A DNA stretch of 61,069 bases from an uncultured Peptococcaceae bacterium (GCA_937988745.1 CALKAR010000316.1:1-61069), one strand, 5' to 3'. Positions 52,307-60,969 are shown, counted from the first letter of the stretch. Numbers and translations: made by a program. The notes: generated by a model not told the origin, from the sequence alone.

Positions 52307-52339
52307 GATTCACTAAACTGTTGCAAAAATGGAGGGAGA

Positions 52340-52681
52340 ATGGTGCAATTCAGCATAACTGTGATTGGACAAGCCCTCATCGCCACGCTGGACGGTGATT
52401 TAGACCTGCATACCTGCCCACAGTTTAAAGATGCCCTCACAAAGGCCCTCGATGAGAACACAAAGGTTAAGAATTTAGTATTCGATGTGCAGAACCTGAC
52501 GTTCATAGACAGCTCGGGCCTCGGTGTCATCTTGGGGCGCTATCGAGCTGTTCAAGCTCGGGGAGGCAAGCTCTTCTTTGTAAAAGCAAGTCCGCACATG
52601 CAGCGGGTATTAAAGCTAGCGGGCATGCACCGTATCTCAGAGTTTGTCGATTCTACAACGGAAGTCCTGAACCGAGCGTAG
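52340..52681 (+). CDS. spoIIAA: Anti-sigma F factor antagonist SpoIIAA
   Basis: STAS-domain anti-anti-sigma factor that releases sigma-F from SpoIIAB. 113 residues. The phosphorylation site lies in FIDSSGLGVILGRY (Ser58/Ser59). KLAGMHRISEF is the C-terminal family motif. ATG 52340 sits close to GGAGGGAG; an in-frame GTG at 52343 is an alternative. First gene of the three-gene spoIIA operon. Confidence 0.93.
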   Translation: MVQFSITVIGQALIATLDGDLDLHTCPQFKDALTKALDENTKVKNLVFDVQNLTFIDSSGLGVILGRYRAVQARGGKLFFVKASPHMQRVLKLAGMHRISEFVDSTTEVLNRA

Positions 52682-52691
52682 GAGGGAAAAG

Positions 52692-53123
52692 ATGATGAAA
52701 AATTGGATCGAGTTAGTGTTTCCCGGAACTTCTATTAATGTAAGTTTCGCTCGAGCTGCTATCGCTCATTTTGCTGCTCAACTTGACATAACCCTCGATG
52801 AACTAGAGGACATCAAGGTAGCCGTATCGGAAGCAGTATCAAACTGCGTTGTCCATGGTTATCGGGAGAAAGAGGGCAATGTTGTTATCAAAGCATCCTA
52901 CGAGGATTCTCGTCTAGAAATAGAGGTAGAGGATTTCGGGCACGGCATACCCGATGTAGAAGTGGCTCAGGAAACAGGCTACACAACCCTGCCTGAAGAA
53001 CGGATGGGCCTGGGACTCACCTTCATGCGTGAGTACATGGACGAGCTTCATATTTATTCTGAAGTAGACGTGGGTACGAAGGTGGTTATGGTTAAGCAGA
53101 TCCCAGCGCGGCAAGCAGGGTGA
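52692..53123 (+). CDS. spoIIAB: Anti-sigma F factor and serine kinase SpoIIAB
   Basis: GHKL-type kinase that binds sigma-F and phosphorylates SpoIIAA. 143 residues with the N box VSEAVSNCVVHGY, G1 box VEDFGHGIPD and G2 box ERMGLGLTFM. ATG 52692 or 52695 follows GGAGGG. Lies 10 nt after spoIIAA and 6 nt before sigF. Confidence 0.93.
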   Translation: MMKNWIELVFPGTSINVSFARAAIAHFAAQLDITLDELEDIKVAVSEAVSNCVVHGYREKEGNVVIKASYEDSRLEIEVEDFGHGIPDVEVAQETGYTTLPEERMGLGLTFMREYMDELHIYSEVDVGTKVVMVKQIPARQAG

Positions 53124-53129
53124 GCGGGC

Positions 53130-53846
53130 ATGGCCAGCCATCCTTCGAAGGAAGAAACACGCAGGCTGATCGAGCTAGCTCAAGGTGGCGATATGGAAGC
53201 CCGCGCGACACTGGTCAAACATAATCTCCCTCTTGTGGCTAGTATCGTTCGGCGCTTTCTCAGCCGCGGTGTCGATTATGATGACTTGTTCCAAGTTGGC
53301 TCCCTGGGCCTTTTGAAAGCAATCCTTGATTTCGATCTCAGTTATGATGTACAGTTTTCTACGTACGCTGTGCCCAAAATAATGGGGGAAATAAAGCGCT
53401 TCATACGAGAAGACGAACCCCTGCGCGTCTCACGTTCTCTAAAGGAACTAGCAGCGAAAGCAATTGCAGCAAAAGATCAGCTTGCTAGTGACTTAGGGCG
53501 CAGCCCTACAATCTCAGAACTAGCACAGCATATGTCGATTTCTGTGGAAGAACTGGTTACTGCACTCGATGCCGTTTCGCCAGTTCATTCGCTGCAGGAA
53601 GTCGTAGCTGATAATGATGACGACTCAGTGCGTTTAGAGGACGTTCTTCCTGCACCCAGCGGCGAAGAACGGTGGCAGCTTCGTGCTGCTTTAGAAAGCC
53701 TAGATCCCTTTGAACGCCGCATTATTTTGCTGCGCTACTTCGCCGAAAAGAGTCAAACAGAAGTGGCTCAAGCATTAGGTATTTCGCAGGCGCAAGTTTC
53801 ACGCTTTGAGAAGCGCATTATTGCCCAGCTGCGCCACCATCTTTAG
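53130..53846 (+). CDS. sigF: RNA polymerase sigma-F factor (forespore)
   Basis: First forespore-specific sigma factor. 238 residues: N-terminal ETRRLIELAQGGDMEARATLV, region 2 with FLSRGVDYDDLFQVGSLGLLKA and FDLSYDVQFSTYAVPKIMGE, then regions 3 and 4 with KSQTEVAQALGISQAQVSRF. Placement after spoIIAB separates it from SigG, which resembles it closely. Start ATG 53130. Confidence 0.93.
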   Translation: MASHPSKEETRRLIELAQGGDMEARATLVKHNLPLVASIVRRFLSRGVDYDDLFQVGSLGLLKAILDFDLSYDVQFSTYAVPKIMGEIKRFIREDEPLRVSRSLKELAAKAIAAKDQLASDLGRSPTISELAQHMSISVEELVTALDAVSPVHSLQEVVADNDDDSVRLEDVLPAPSGEERWQLRAALESLDPFERRIILLRYFAEKSQTEVAQALGISQAQVSRFEKRIIAQLRHHL

Positions 53847-53868
53847 CTCTAGATAAGGATTTGATTGC

Positions 53869-54684
53869 ATGAAGGCTGACCTACACGTTCACACAACAGA
53901 ATCCGACGGAACTTGGAATCCAAGGCAGATCGGCAGCGAAGCGAAGCTGCGCGGTTTAAGTATAATCGCTGTTACTGACCACGATACCGTCTCGGGAGTA
54001 ATTCCTGCCCAAGTGGCGGCTCCATCCGATGTCGAAGTTATTCCTGGAATTGAAATCAGCACGAGTATTGGACACAGCGATGAAGTTCATATTCTTGGTT
54101 ACTGGATTGATCCTCAAAATACACATCTCTTAGAGTATATCAACAGAATGCAAGATATCAGAGTTAATCGCGCTCAGCAGATAGTGTCAAAGTTGAATCA
54201 AAATGGGATAAATATCACTTTCGCAGATGTACTCGAGTTTACACCGCGAGATATTGTAAGCCGCAGTCACATTGCCGCGGCGATGCTGCACCAAGGCTAT
54301 GTGCAAACTAAAGCGCAAGCCTTCGACCAGTGGATCGGAACAGGTAAACCCGCTTATGTGCCGCGTCCAAGAATGCTTCCTGAAGAAGCCATAGAACTCA
54401 TCCTCACGGCAGGTGGAGTGCCGGTACTGGCTCATCCAGGACTCATCAATGATCAAAGCATCATCCCAAGAATCGCCCGTCATAAACTCGTAGGAATAGA
54501 AGTAATCCATTCTTCTCATTCGGAGGCGCAGACAACCTATTATGCCAAGCTAGCGCAAGAACTCGAACTTTTACCAAGTGGCGGCTCAGACTGTCACGGA
54601 CCCGGCGGCAAAGACACGATGTTCCTCGGCAAATTTACAATTCCGGTCAGGTGGGTTGAGGCCCTGAGACAGCGGCAGCCGTAA
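53869..54684 (+). CDS. PHP-domain phosphoesterase (RNase AM/YciV-like)
   Basis: 271 residues with ADLHVHTTESDGTWNPRQIG, AVTDHDTVSGV, VIPGIEIST and a later GGSDCHGPGGKD: all four PHP metal motifs. This group includes 3',5'-nucleotide phosphatases and 5'-3' exonucleases on short RNA (TrpH/YciV). Insert domain (about 85-150) is characteristic. Lies 22 nt after sigF and may be transcribed with it, but a link to sporulation is not shown. Confidence 0.85.
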   Translation: MKADLHVHTTESDGTWNPRQIGSEAKLRGLSIIAVTDHDTVSGVIPAQVAAPSDVEVIPGIEISTSIGHSDEVHILGYWIDPQNTHLLEYINRMQDIRVNRAQQIVSKLNQNGINITFADVLEFTPRDIVSRSHIAAAMLHQGYVQTKAQAFDQWIGTGKPAYVPRPRMLPEEAIELILTAGGVPVLAHPGLINDQSIIPRIARHKLVGIEVIHSSHSEAQTTYYAKLAQELELLPSGGSDCHGPGGKDTMFLGKFTIPVRWVEALRQRQP

Positions 54685-54700
54685 AACAGGAAGGAATTCC

Positions 54701-54784
54701 TTGAAGGTTAACAGGCTCCTGTACCGAAATAGGCAATTGAACATGATGCGCCTATACGCAGCACTATTCGCACTCTTATTCTGA
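54701..54784 (+). CDS. Possible 27-residue membrane microprotein
   Basis: TTG 54701 preceded by AGGAAGGAA opens a 28-codon frame ending TGA 54784. The product has a basic N-terminus (MKVNRLLYRNRQLN) and a hydrophobic C-terminus (MRLYAALFALLF). It occupies most of the 125-nt gap between the PHP and GNAT genes. No homologue is known to me; it could be chance. Confidence 0.25.
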   Translation: MKVNRLLYRNRQLNMMRLYAALFALLF

Positions 54785-54809
54785 CGCATAAAGAAGGAGC
54801 TGGAGCCAC

Positions 54810-55343
54810 ATGTCAAACCTAAGGGGTACTCGGGTGCAGCTGCGCCCGATCAAAGCAGAGGACCTGCCGGAACTGCTTCCTTGGAATCGTGATGAGGAGA
54901 TCAACAGTCTTGCCGATGGAGATTACCCAGTGGAGATGACCGCGGCCCAAGAATGGCTGAAGAGAATCCAAGGCGATCGCTATCGGAAGTACTTCGTGAT
55001 CGTCCTTGACAATCAAGTAATTGGCGATATAGAGCTCGATCATATCGCTTGGAGAAGCGGCGATGCCGAACTGCGCATTCGCATTGGAAGGAAAGATCTT
55101 TGGAATCAAGGACTCGGAACCGATGCGGTGGAGACCATTCTTGGCTATGCTTTCCAACGGTTGAATCTCAACCGTATCTACCTGCGCGTCTATGCTCACA
55201 ACAAACGAGCAATACGCTGCTATACTAAGTCTGGTTTTCGCAAAGAAGGCAGGCTTAACACCCGCTTTGGTAAGATTCTCTTAATGCGGATTACCGTTTC
55301 CGAATATCTCGAAAATCAAGAGCCGCAATCTACCGCCGTTTAA
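54810..55343 (+). CDS. GNAT family N-acetyltransferase, RimJ/RimL-like
   Basis: 177 residues with VQLRPIKAEDLPELLPWNRDEEI at the N-terminus (first motif VQLRPIKAEDLPEL), ELRIRIGRKDLWNQGLGTDA for acetyl-CoA binding, and RAIRCYTKSGFRKEG at the C-terminus. Group members acetylate ribosomal protein termini, spermidine or other amines; the substrate is open. GAAGGAGCTGGAG precedes ATG 54810. A strong terminator follows. Confidence 0.87.
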   Translation: MSNLRGTRVQLRPIKAEDLPELLPWNRDEEINSLADGDYPVEMTAAQEWLKRIQGDRYRKYFVIVLDNQVIGDIELDHIAWRSGDAELRIRIGRKDLWNQGLGTDAVETILGYAFQRLNLNRIYLRVYAHNKRAIRCYTKSGFRKEGRLNTRFGKILLMRITVSEYLENQEPQSTAV

Positions 55344-55348
55344 CTTGG

Positions 55349-55369
55349 GCCGCCTAGTGCGGCTTTTTT
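55349..55369 (+). terminator. Intrinsic terminator after the GNAT gene
   Basis: GCCGC (55349-55353), loop CTAGT, GCGGC (55359-55363), then six T. It separates the sporulation block from the envelope locus. Confidence 0.8.
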
Positions 55370-55381
55370 CTTTTCTCCCCC

Positions 55382-55408
55382 TAAATACCTAGCTCTATCA
55401 GCGAAATA
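55382..55408 (+). promoter_or_regulatory. Weak sigma-28-like motif upstream of exbB
   Basis: TAAA (55382-55385), 15 nt, GCGAAATA (55401-55408), against the flagellar pattern TAAA-N15-GCCGATAA. Only the -35 and part of the -10 fit. No better vegetative promoter was seen in this 140-nt gap. Confidence 0.2.
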
Positions 55409-55508
55409 CTGTTGTAGTTTTCTTCTGACATGCCCAATGAGGCAAGGAATATGGACAGATATGTCGAACTGAGAAGAAGCTGTATGTTTAGTCAATGGAG
55501 GGGTATGA

Positions 55509-56123
55509 ATGCTAAATGTAATTGTTCTTGGTGGTCCGGTAATGATCCCGCTGTTGTTGTGCTCGGTACTTGCGCTGGCTATTTCTATCGAGCGTTTATG
55601 GTATCTTCTGCGCGGAAGAATCGACACAGAGGATCTCATGGAAGACATCCGCTTGGCATTGGAGCAAGGTAAAGTGCTGGAAGCTATGCAGATCGCGAAA
55701 CGCAGCAGGGGTCCAGTGGCTGCCGTCCTTGCCGCGGGAATCGCTTACTATGATCGTGACAAAGAGGAAATTCAAGCCCATATGGAGCTCGTGGGCAGGG
55801 AAGAGATCTTTAAAATGGAGCGCCGCCTGACCGCCCTGGATACCATCGTCACGATTGCGCCGCTCCTTGGTATTCTGGGAACTGTTACGGGAATCATTGA
55901 TAGTTTTAATGTTTTGGCTGGCCTTGAAGGCGCGACGAACCATTCCCTGCTTGCGATGGGAATTGCAGAAGCTCTCATTACTACTGCAACTGGTCTTATT
56001 ATTGCCATCCCTGCGTCGGCAGTATATTCTTACTTAAACACACTGATTGACCGGAACACCGCGGCAATGTCTAAGCATTCCTCAGAACTGTTGACCCTTC
56101 TAAAGGGAAGTGATGAAGAATGA
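55509..56123 (+). CDS. exbB: ExbB/TolQ-type proton channel protein
   Basis: 204 residues of the MotA/TolQ/ExbB family. N-terminal membrane helix (about 8-27) and two more at the C-terminal half: APLLGILGTVTGIIDSFNVL and LITTATGLIIAIPASAVYSYL. With ExbD it uses the proton gradient to energise TonB. Pairing with exbD and tonB rules out a second flagellar MotA. ATG 55509 follows GGAGGGGT. Confidence 0.9.
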   Translation: MLNVIVLGGPVMIPLLLCSVLALAISIERLWYLLRGRIDTEDLMEDIRLALEQGKVLEAMQIAKRSRGPVAAVLAAGIAYYDRDKEEIQAHMELVGREEIFKMERRLTALDTIVTIAPLLGILGTVTGIIDSFNVLAGLEGATNHSLLAMGIAEALITTATGLIIAIPASAVYSYLNTLIDRNTAAMSKHSSELLTLLKGSDEE

Positions 56124-56527
56124 TTAAGTTCGAGCGCACGCGGAAGCGGTCAAGTATTCCAAATATCGTTCCGCTGATTGACGTCATTTTCTTTTTGCTG
56201 GTCTTTTTTATGGTATTTTATAACATCAGCAGTACTCCCTTGGGCATGGATGTGGAACTACCCCAAGCAGTCACTGGTGTACCGCAGAATGGAGAAACGT
56301 TTGAAGTTAGTGTTCGGGCCGATGGCAGCTTTTACGTTGGCGGCCGCAGGATAAGCGGGCCCGAACTGCGCGCCCAGGTGCAGCAGAGTTTGCTCAACAA
56401 TCCTGACCTCTTTGTCATCGTTAAGGCGGACAAGCAGGCGCGCTATGAATATGTCGTTAACTGTCTGGATCACATCAGAGCAGTTGGAGGTCATAAACTG
56501 GGCCTGGCAGTTGAACAAGGCTCGTAG
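56120..56527 (+). CDS. exbD: ExbD/TolR-type energy transducer
   Basis: 135 residues: short basic cytoplasmic start, one membrane helix with the proton-carrying Asp21 (NIVPLIDVIFFLLVFFMVF), and a periplasmic TolR domain with VSVRADGSFYVGG and VIVKADKQARYEYV. ATGA overlap with exbB. ExbD-type proteins are uncommon in single-membrane Firmicutes. Confidence 0.92.
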   Translation: MIKFERTRKRSSIPNIVPLIDVIFFLLVFFMVFYNISSTPLGMDVELPQAVTGVPQNGETFEVSVRADGSFYVGGRRISGPELRAQVQQSLLNNPDLFVIVKADKQARYEYVVNCLDHIRAVGGHKLGLAVEQGS

Positions 56528-56545
56528 TGGAAGGGAGGTTTAGGT

Positions 56546-57571
56546 GTGATCAACCCTTATGGAGAAGAGCATCATTTCAACCGGTTCTTACTAATCTCAA
56601 TTGTTCTCCATGCCATTATCTTCCTCACCTACCCCCAATGGAGCTCAATTTTTGAATCAGATGTTCCAGGCACAGGTGATGGAGGGGTAATTCAGATTTT
56701 CAATGTGCAGAGCACTGTTCCATCCCTTCCAAGTCCTGTCGTTGACCCTGTATCCCAAACAACACGGCCGCGGGTCACCGAACCACGGCCGCTGCCTGAA
56801 CAGCCACCTGTAGAAAACGCGGTTGCGCAGCCGCTTGAGCCTGAGGTGCCAGAACCGGCGGCATCACAGCCAAGTCCAACGCCCGATCCGGTGATGGAAG
56901 AACCTACGATTCCAGAGAGGGTAACCGAATCCGAGATTCCTACTCCAGAAATACCAGAGCCGGCTGAACAGCCGCAGACAGAGAGTACCGCTGCGGCGAC
57001 CGTGGGCGAGGGAGAGCTTCTAACGAGTGAATCAGGGCAAGAAGTGGTCCTGCCAGATAGGAGCCTTGGCAGTGAGGAAGTTGTTCCTCCTACACAGCCT
57101 CATCCTCAGCCGCAGGAGCTTCCTCCCAGCGAAGCTAACGTGGGAGCCAGTGGTTCAGGTACTGGTATTCAAGGTGAAGACGACAGTGCCGGTGTCTCTC
57201 AATCTGGTACCGGCGAGGCTGATGCTGCACCGCCACCACCTCCACCGCCGCCAAGTGGCCGGGTAATCGGCGCAGCGGCTGGTAATTTCAGGGTGAGTTA
57301 TCCTAAGAACGCTGAACACCTTGGTGTTCAAGGGACCGTCCAACTACAGGCGGTAATCAGTGCAGCCGGCGAAGTCCTGGATATAACCCTTGTACAATCT
57401 TCGGGTCATACGCTCTTAGATACCCACGCGGGTCTCGTGGCAGCCAATTATCCATGGCCATCCGACGTGGATAATTACTGGGCAGAGGTCTTCGTCGATT
57501 TCACATACCAGGAAGATCAGTTCAGCGCCGACATTCGCTTTGGCGAAACTGGCCGGATCACTGCACCATAG
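56546..57571 (+). CDS. tonB: TonB family energy-transducing protein
   Basis: 341 residues. N-terminal membrane anchor (about 13-29), long Pro/Glu/Thr-rich spacer (about 55-240, ending in a PPPPPPPPSG run) able to cross a periplasm, and a C-terminal TonB domain (about 248-330) with FRVSYPKNAEHLGVQGTVQL and ISAAGEVLDITLVQSSGHTLLD, a close fit to the family pattern. GTG 56546 follows GGGAGG. TonB acts on outer-membrane transporters; no TonB-dependent receptor is in the window. Could also be a TolA-like linker. Confidence 0.88.
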   Translation: MINPYGEEHHFNRFLLISIVLHAIIFLTYPQWSSIFESDVPGTGDGGVIQIFNVQSTVPSLPSPVVDPVSQTTRPRVTEPRPLPEQPPVENAVAQPLEPEVPEPAASQPSPTPDPVMEEPTIPERVTESEIPTPEIPEPAEQPQTESTAAATVGEGELLTSESGQEVVLPDRSLGSEEVVPPTQPHPQPQELPPSEANVGASGSGTGIQGEDDSAGVSQSGTGEADAAPPPPPPPPSGRVIGAAAGNFRVSYPKNAEHLGVQGTVQLQAVISAAGEVLDITLVQSSGHTLLDTHAGLVAANYPWPSDVDNYWAEVFVDFTYQEDQFSADIRFGETGRITAP

Positions 57572-57580
57572 GAGGAGGGC

Positions 57581-59632
57581 GTGGAAAACATGGGATATCG
57601 TAAACGTTCCTGGGTTTTTGCAGTATTGGCTCTAGTGCTCTTCCTGCCCGCCACTGTTTGGGGGCAGGAATCCGGCTTTATTCAAATAGCCAACGAATAT
57701 ATCCGGATTATAGTCAATACCGCAGAATACAACATGGGACGCTTTTCTGTAATGACTACAGGAGGCGATCCTGACCGCATTGAAGACAATAATCAGCACT
57801 TAATCTACGGCGGAGAAAACCCTTGGACTTCTTATACCACCGTGCGTATAGGTAATGAAAACTGGGTATTTGGCAGTCCAACCAACCGTCGCGCGGGACA
57901 GGCAGGTAAATACGGCGAAATGGTCCTGCCGCCTACTATTGAAGACGATACAATTAAGAGCATCTGGCAACTAGGGCCCATCGAGGTAACCCAAATCCTC
58001 AGTTTTGCCCGCAGTACCACAACAGGTTTGCTGGATACTGCTCGTATCGAGTACCAGCTGCACAATCTAGATAACGTTTCACATATGGTTGGTCTGCGGA
58101 TCATGCTTGATACAATGTTGGGAACCAACGACGGAGCACCATTCCGTGTTAATGAACAAGCACTGCTGACTGACACGGTCTTCTACGCCAACCAGATGCC
58201 CGAGTTCTGGCAGGCTTTTGATTCTCTGGCCAACCCTCGCGTTATGTCTCAGGGAACCTTGAGAGGCAGAGGTGTCTCTACACCTGATCGAGTTTACTTC
58301 ACCAACTGGGGTAGTGTGGCAGATGATCTGTGGAACTTCGACTTTACGCCTGGCCGGGACTTCATGCGCCGCGGTGAGTTCGAACTTGACAGCGCTATTG
58401 CTCTCTTCTGGGACTCTGCTCCATTGGGCCCCAACGAGACGCGCAGCTACGTTGCTCACTATGGTCTTGGTGGCGTAACTATCGCAGCAGGTGAACTAGT
58501 CTTAGGAGTCACCTCACCTGCGCAGGTAACAGCAGACAGTAATCGTACAGAAACATTCTCTGTAATCGCATACGTCCAGAACGCTGGTTCTGGCGAAGCT
58601 CGCGATGTTGTAGCAGAAATTGAGCTTCCTCCAGGATTAGAGCTTGTGAGTGGCAGTCCAAGCCGCAGACTGGGCAACCTAGATGTTGGCGAAACACAGC
58701 AGACCGGCTGGCAGGTAGCAGCTACCGGAAGCGTGAGCGGTGATCTGACATATCGGGTTTCGGTACGAGCCATTAACAGCGAACCGAACAGCGTAAGCCG
58801 TGCCGTATCTATTGTCAGTCCAGCCCGCCTGCGGATTTTCCGCCTCAGTGGTCCGCCGGCTTTATCGGTTGTAAACGAACAATACAGTCCATCCCCGTTT
58901 ACTATTGAAGCCTTGATTCGCAACGAAGGAGGTACCGCAGCCCACAACGTGCATGCCAGTGTTCTCAATCCGATTGGTCTGCTCTTGGCACCTGGTGAGC
59001 GCAGAGATAAATTCGTCGGAACCATCGATGCCGGAGCTGAGGCCAAGCTCACCTGGTCGTTGATGCCAACTGGCGTTTCTGGCAGCCTGCCATACTCGGT
59101 ATCAATTCTCCACGGAGGAGAACCGGCGCTGCAGAACAGCTTTATTTTCGTACCAGAGCTGCGGCCTAAGGTCTGGATAGGGGAGCCCGTAACATACGGA
59201 CGGTCGCAAATTACACCTGGAGATTATTTCTCCATATCCGTCTGGGCAACGAATGTTGCTAATCTAGCTCGGGCAGAGCTTGATCTCTCGTTTAATCCAG
59301 ATGTTGTTGAACTGGTTGGAAAGACCTTGGATATCTCTCAAGGAACCTTGTTCCTCGATGATACTGTTACTCCACCAGCGAAACTTTCGTGGACCATGCC
59401 TATAGTGGACAACGCAGCAGGCACAGTCCAAGGGATAAAGGGAGACCGGAGCCCCAGTCTGCCCTTAACAAGAGCTTATGGGACCTTAGTTACCCTTCAT
59501 TTCCGAGCCAAAGGGCCGGGAGATGCTCAGATTACTATCGACAATGTACGTATTTTTGACAGCGAGAATCGACCCTGCGAATTTGAGTTAATCCCACAGC
59601 GGAGCGTTACTTTGATGCAGGCGGTAAAATGA
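57581..59632 (+). CDS. Secreted multidomain protein with CARDB-like repeats and cohesin-like C-terminus
   Basis: 683 residues, unknown function. Signal peptide ends VWGQES (about residue 30). An N-terminal beta-rich domain (about 35-300) is followed by two CARDB/DUF11-like immunoglobulin-type domains (about 305-405, with YVQNAGSGEARDVVAEIELP; about 410-520, with IRNEGGTAAHNVHASVLNP). The last region (about 535-670) has the cohesin-like pattern AELDLSFNPDVVELVG and LVTLHFRAKGPGDAQITIDN. No membrane anchor. GTG 57581 or ATG 57590 may be the start; both keep the signal peptide. It ends in an ATGA shared with the next frame and is likely exported to periplasm or surface. Confidence 0.72.
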   Translation: MENMGYRKRSWVFAVLALVLFLPATVWGQESGFIQIANEYIRIIVNTAEYNMGRFSVMTTGGDPDRIEDNNQHLIYGGENPWTSYTTVRIGNENWVFGSPTNRRAGQAGKYGEMVLPPTIEDDTIKSIWQLGPIEVTQILSFARSTTTGLLDTARIEYQLHNLDNVSHMVGLRIMLDTMLGTNDGAPFRVNEQALLTDTVFYANQMPEFWQAFDSLANPRVMSQGTLRGRGVSTPDRVYFTNWGSVADDLWNFDFTPGRDFMRRGEFELDSAIALFWDSAPLGPNETRSYVAHYGLGGVTIAAGELVLGVTSPAQVTADSNRTETFSVIAYVQNAGSGEARDVVAEIELPPGLELVSGSPSRRLGNLDVGETQQTGWQVAATGSVSGDLTYRVSVRAINSEPNSVSRAVSIVSPARLRIFRLSGPPALSVVNEQYSPSPFTIEALIRNEGGTAAHNVHASVLNPIGLLLAPGERRDKFVGTIDAGAEAKLTWSLMPTGVSGSLPYSVSILHGGEPALQNSFIFVPELRPKVWIGEPVTYGRSQITPGDYFSISVWATNVANLARAELDLSFNPDVVELVGKTLDISQGTLFLDDTVTPPAKLSWTMPIVDNAAGTVQGIKGDRSPSLPLTRAYGTLVTLHFRAKGPGDAQITIDNVRIFDSENRPCEFELIPQRSVTLMQAVK

Positions 59633-59646
59633 AGGAGGCGGATAAC

Positions 59647-60969
59647 ATGAAGAAGAGAGTAATGCTTGGCTTTGTTTTAGCAGGTCTGCTGTTCACATTA
59701 GCAACAGCTCCTGTTTTGGCCAACCTAAGTGATGTCCCTAGTGACCATTGGGCCTATCACGCGGTTGTGACACTGGTCAACAAAGGGTATTTAGCAGTAT
59801 ATGAAGACGGAACATTTCAGGGTTCCCGGCCTGTAGACCGCTATACTCTGGCGGTAACCTTGGCCCGCATCCTGGATGATATCGAAGCAGGGCGAGTTCA
59901 AGGTTCTATGGAAGATCTCACCCTTATTAGAGAGCTTACTACAGAACTTACAGAAGAACTGGTAGCCTGGTATTCAGATCGAGCAGCACTAGACGATAAA
60001 TTGAGTAATGCAGAACGCATGCTAGTGGTTACTGAAGATCGCCTCAATCGGGTGGTAAGTGCCCAGACTGAATTGCAGGAAGAAGTAGCTGCCATAAAGA
60101 ACGAACTGATGGAGCAGCTTCGAGAAGAAGCAGCAATTCTGGAAACGGCCACCGCAGAACAGGCCACCACTCTGAGTGCACAGCAAGCTCTGCTCGCCCG
60201 CCAAGGGGAGCTCATCGGCGAACACGAAGAATTGCTTTCTGAGCATGAGCTGCGTATCAACGAGCAGATGGCTCAGCTCCAGGAACAGCAAGTTCGCCTC
60301 GAAGAGCTAATGACAGCTCTCGTTGAAATCGAGAACGCACTCCTGAGCCATAAGGCTGACATCAATGCCCTGCAGAATTGGGCGGGAGAGAAGAGCGCCG
60401 TTCTGGCTGCACTGCAGCATCAAGATGAGGCACTCGATGAAGAAGCCGCTCAGATCAGAACAGAGCTGGCTGCTCTGGCACGGGAAACCGATGAGCGCTT
60501 GAGCGAACTGACCGCCGTGATTTCCGAGTCCGATGCAGCTTACATACAGCAGCACCAAGATGCAGCTACCCAAATAGCTGCACTCCAGGCTCGCTCGATG
60601 GAAATCGAAAAAGATCTGCAGAATCTAGCAGTCCTACTGCAGCGGGAGACACAACGCCGTGGCGAGCTCGGAACAGCAATTGACGAAATCCGTGCTGAGA
60701 TGGCAAGTCTAGAAACTCAGATTGGCCTTTCGGAGGAAGAAATGGCTTCGCTGCGGTCGCAGATCAGCGAACAGGTTCGGCTAGAAATGAATGCAGCTTT
60801 GATCCGTGAGCAGCGGCTCGAGCGGCAGATTGATGAGCTTGAGGCAGAATTTGCGGACTACAAACAAACCACCGAAGCTCAGCTCAAGTCCAACAAGACC
60901 ATGGCCACCATTGGTGTTGTGGTCGGAGCCATTGGTGCTGCAATTGCAGTCATAAACTTTGGCAAGTAA
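59647..60969 (+). CDS. SLH-domain coiled-coil envelope protein, Omp-alpha-like tether
   Basis: 440 residues. Signal peptide (1-26, ending APVLA), a single SLH domain (about 27-80; DVPSDHWAYHAVVTLVNKGY and AVYEDGTFQG), a very long heptad-rich coiled coil (about 85-415, Gln/Glu/Ala/Leu rich), and a C-terminal hydrophobic segment (about 418-438, MATIGVVVGAIGAAIAV). The order SLH, rod, terminal anchor matches Omp-alpha of Thermotoga, which ties the outer membrane to peptidoglycan; OmpM has a barrel instead. ATG 59647 has AAGGAGGCGG upstream and is preferred over ATG 59629. Terminator follows. Confidence 0.82.
   Translation: MKKRVMLGFVLAGLLFTLATAPVLANLSDVPSDHWAYHAVVTLVNKGYLAVYEDGTFQGSRPVDRYTLAVTLARILDDIEAGRVQGSMEDLTLIRELTTELTEELVAWYSDRAALDDKLSNAERMLVVTEDRLNRVVSAQTELQEEVAAIKNELMEQLREEAAILETATAEQATTLSAQQALLARQGELIGEHEELLSEHELRINEQMAQLQEQQVRLEELMTALVEIENALLSHKADINALQNWAGEKSAVLAALQHQDEALDEEAAQIRTELAALARETDERLSELTAVISESDAAYIQQHQDAATQIAALQARSMEIEKDLQNLAVLLQRETQRRGELGTAIDEIRAEMASLETQIGLSEEEMASLRSQISEQVRLEMNAALIREQRLERQIDELEAEFADYKQTTEAQLKSNKTMATIGVVVGAIGAAIAVINFGK

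Noticed and set aside
55430..55672. 80-codon plus-strand frame before and across the exbB start
   Set aside because: It overlaps exbB in another frame, has no binding site and no recognisable protein pattern.
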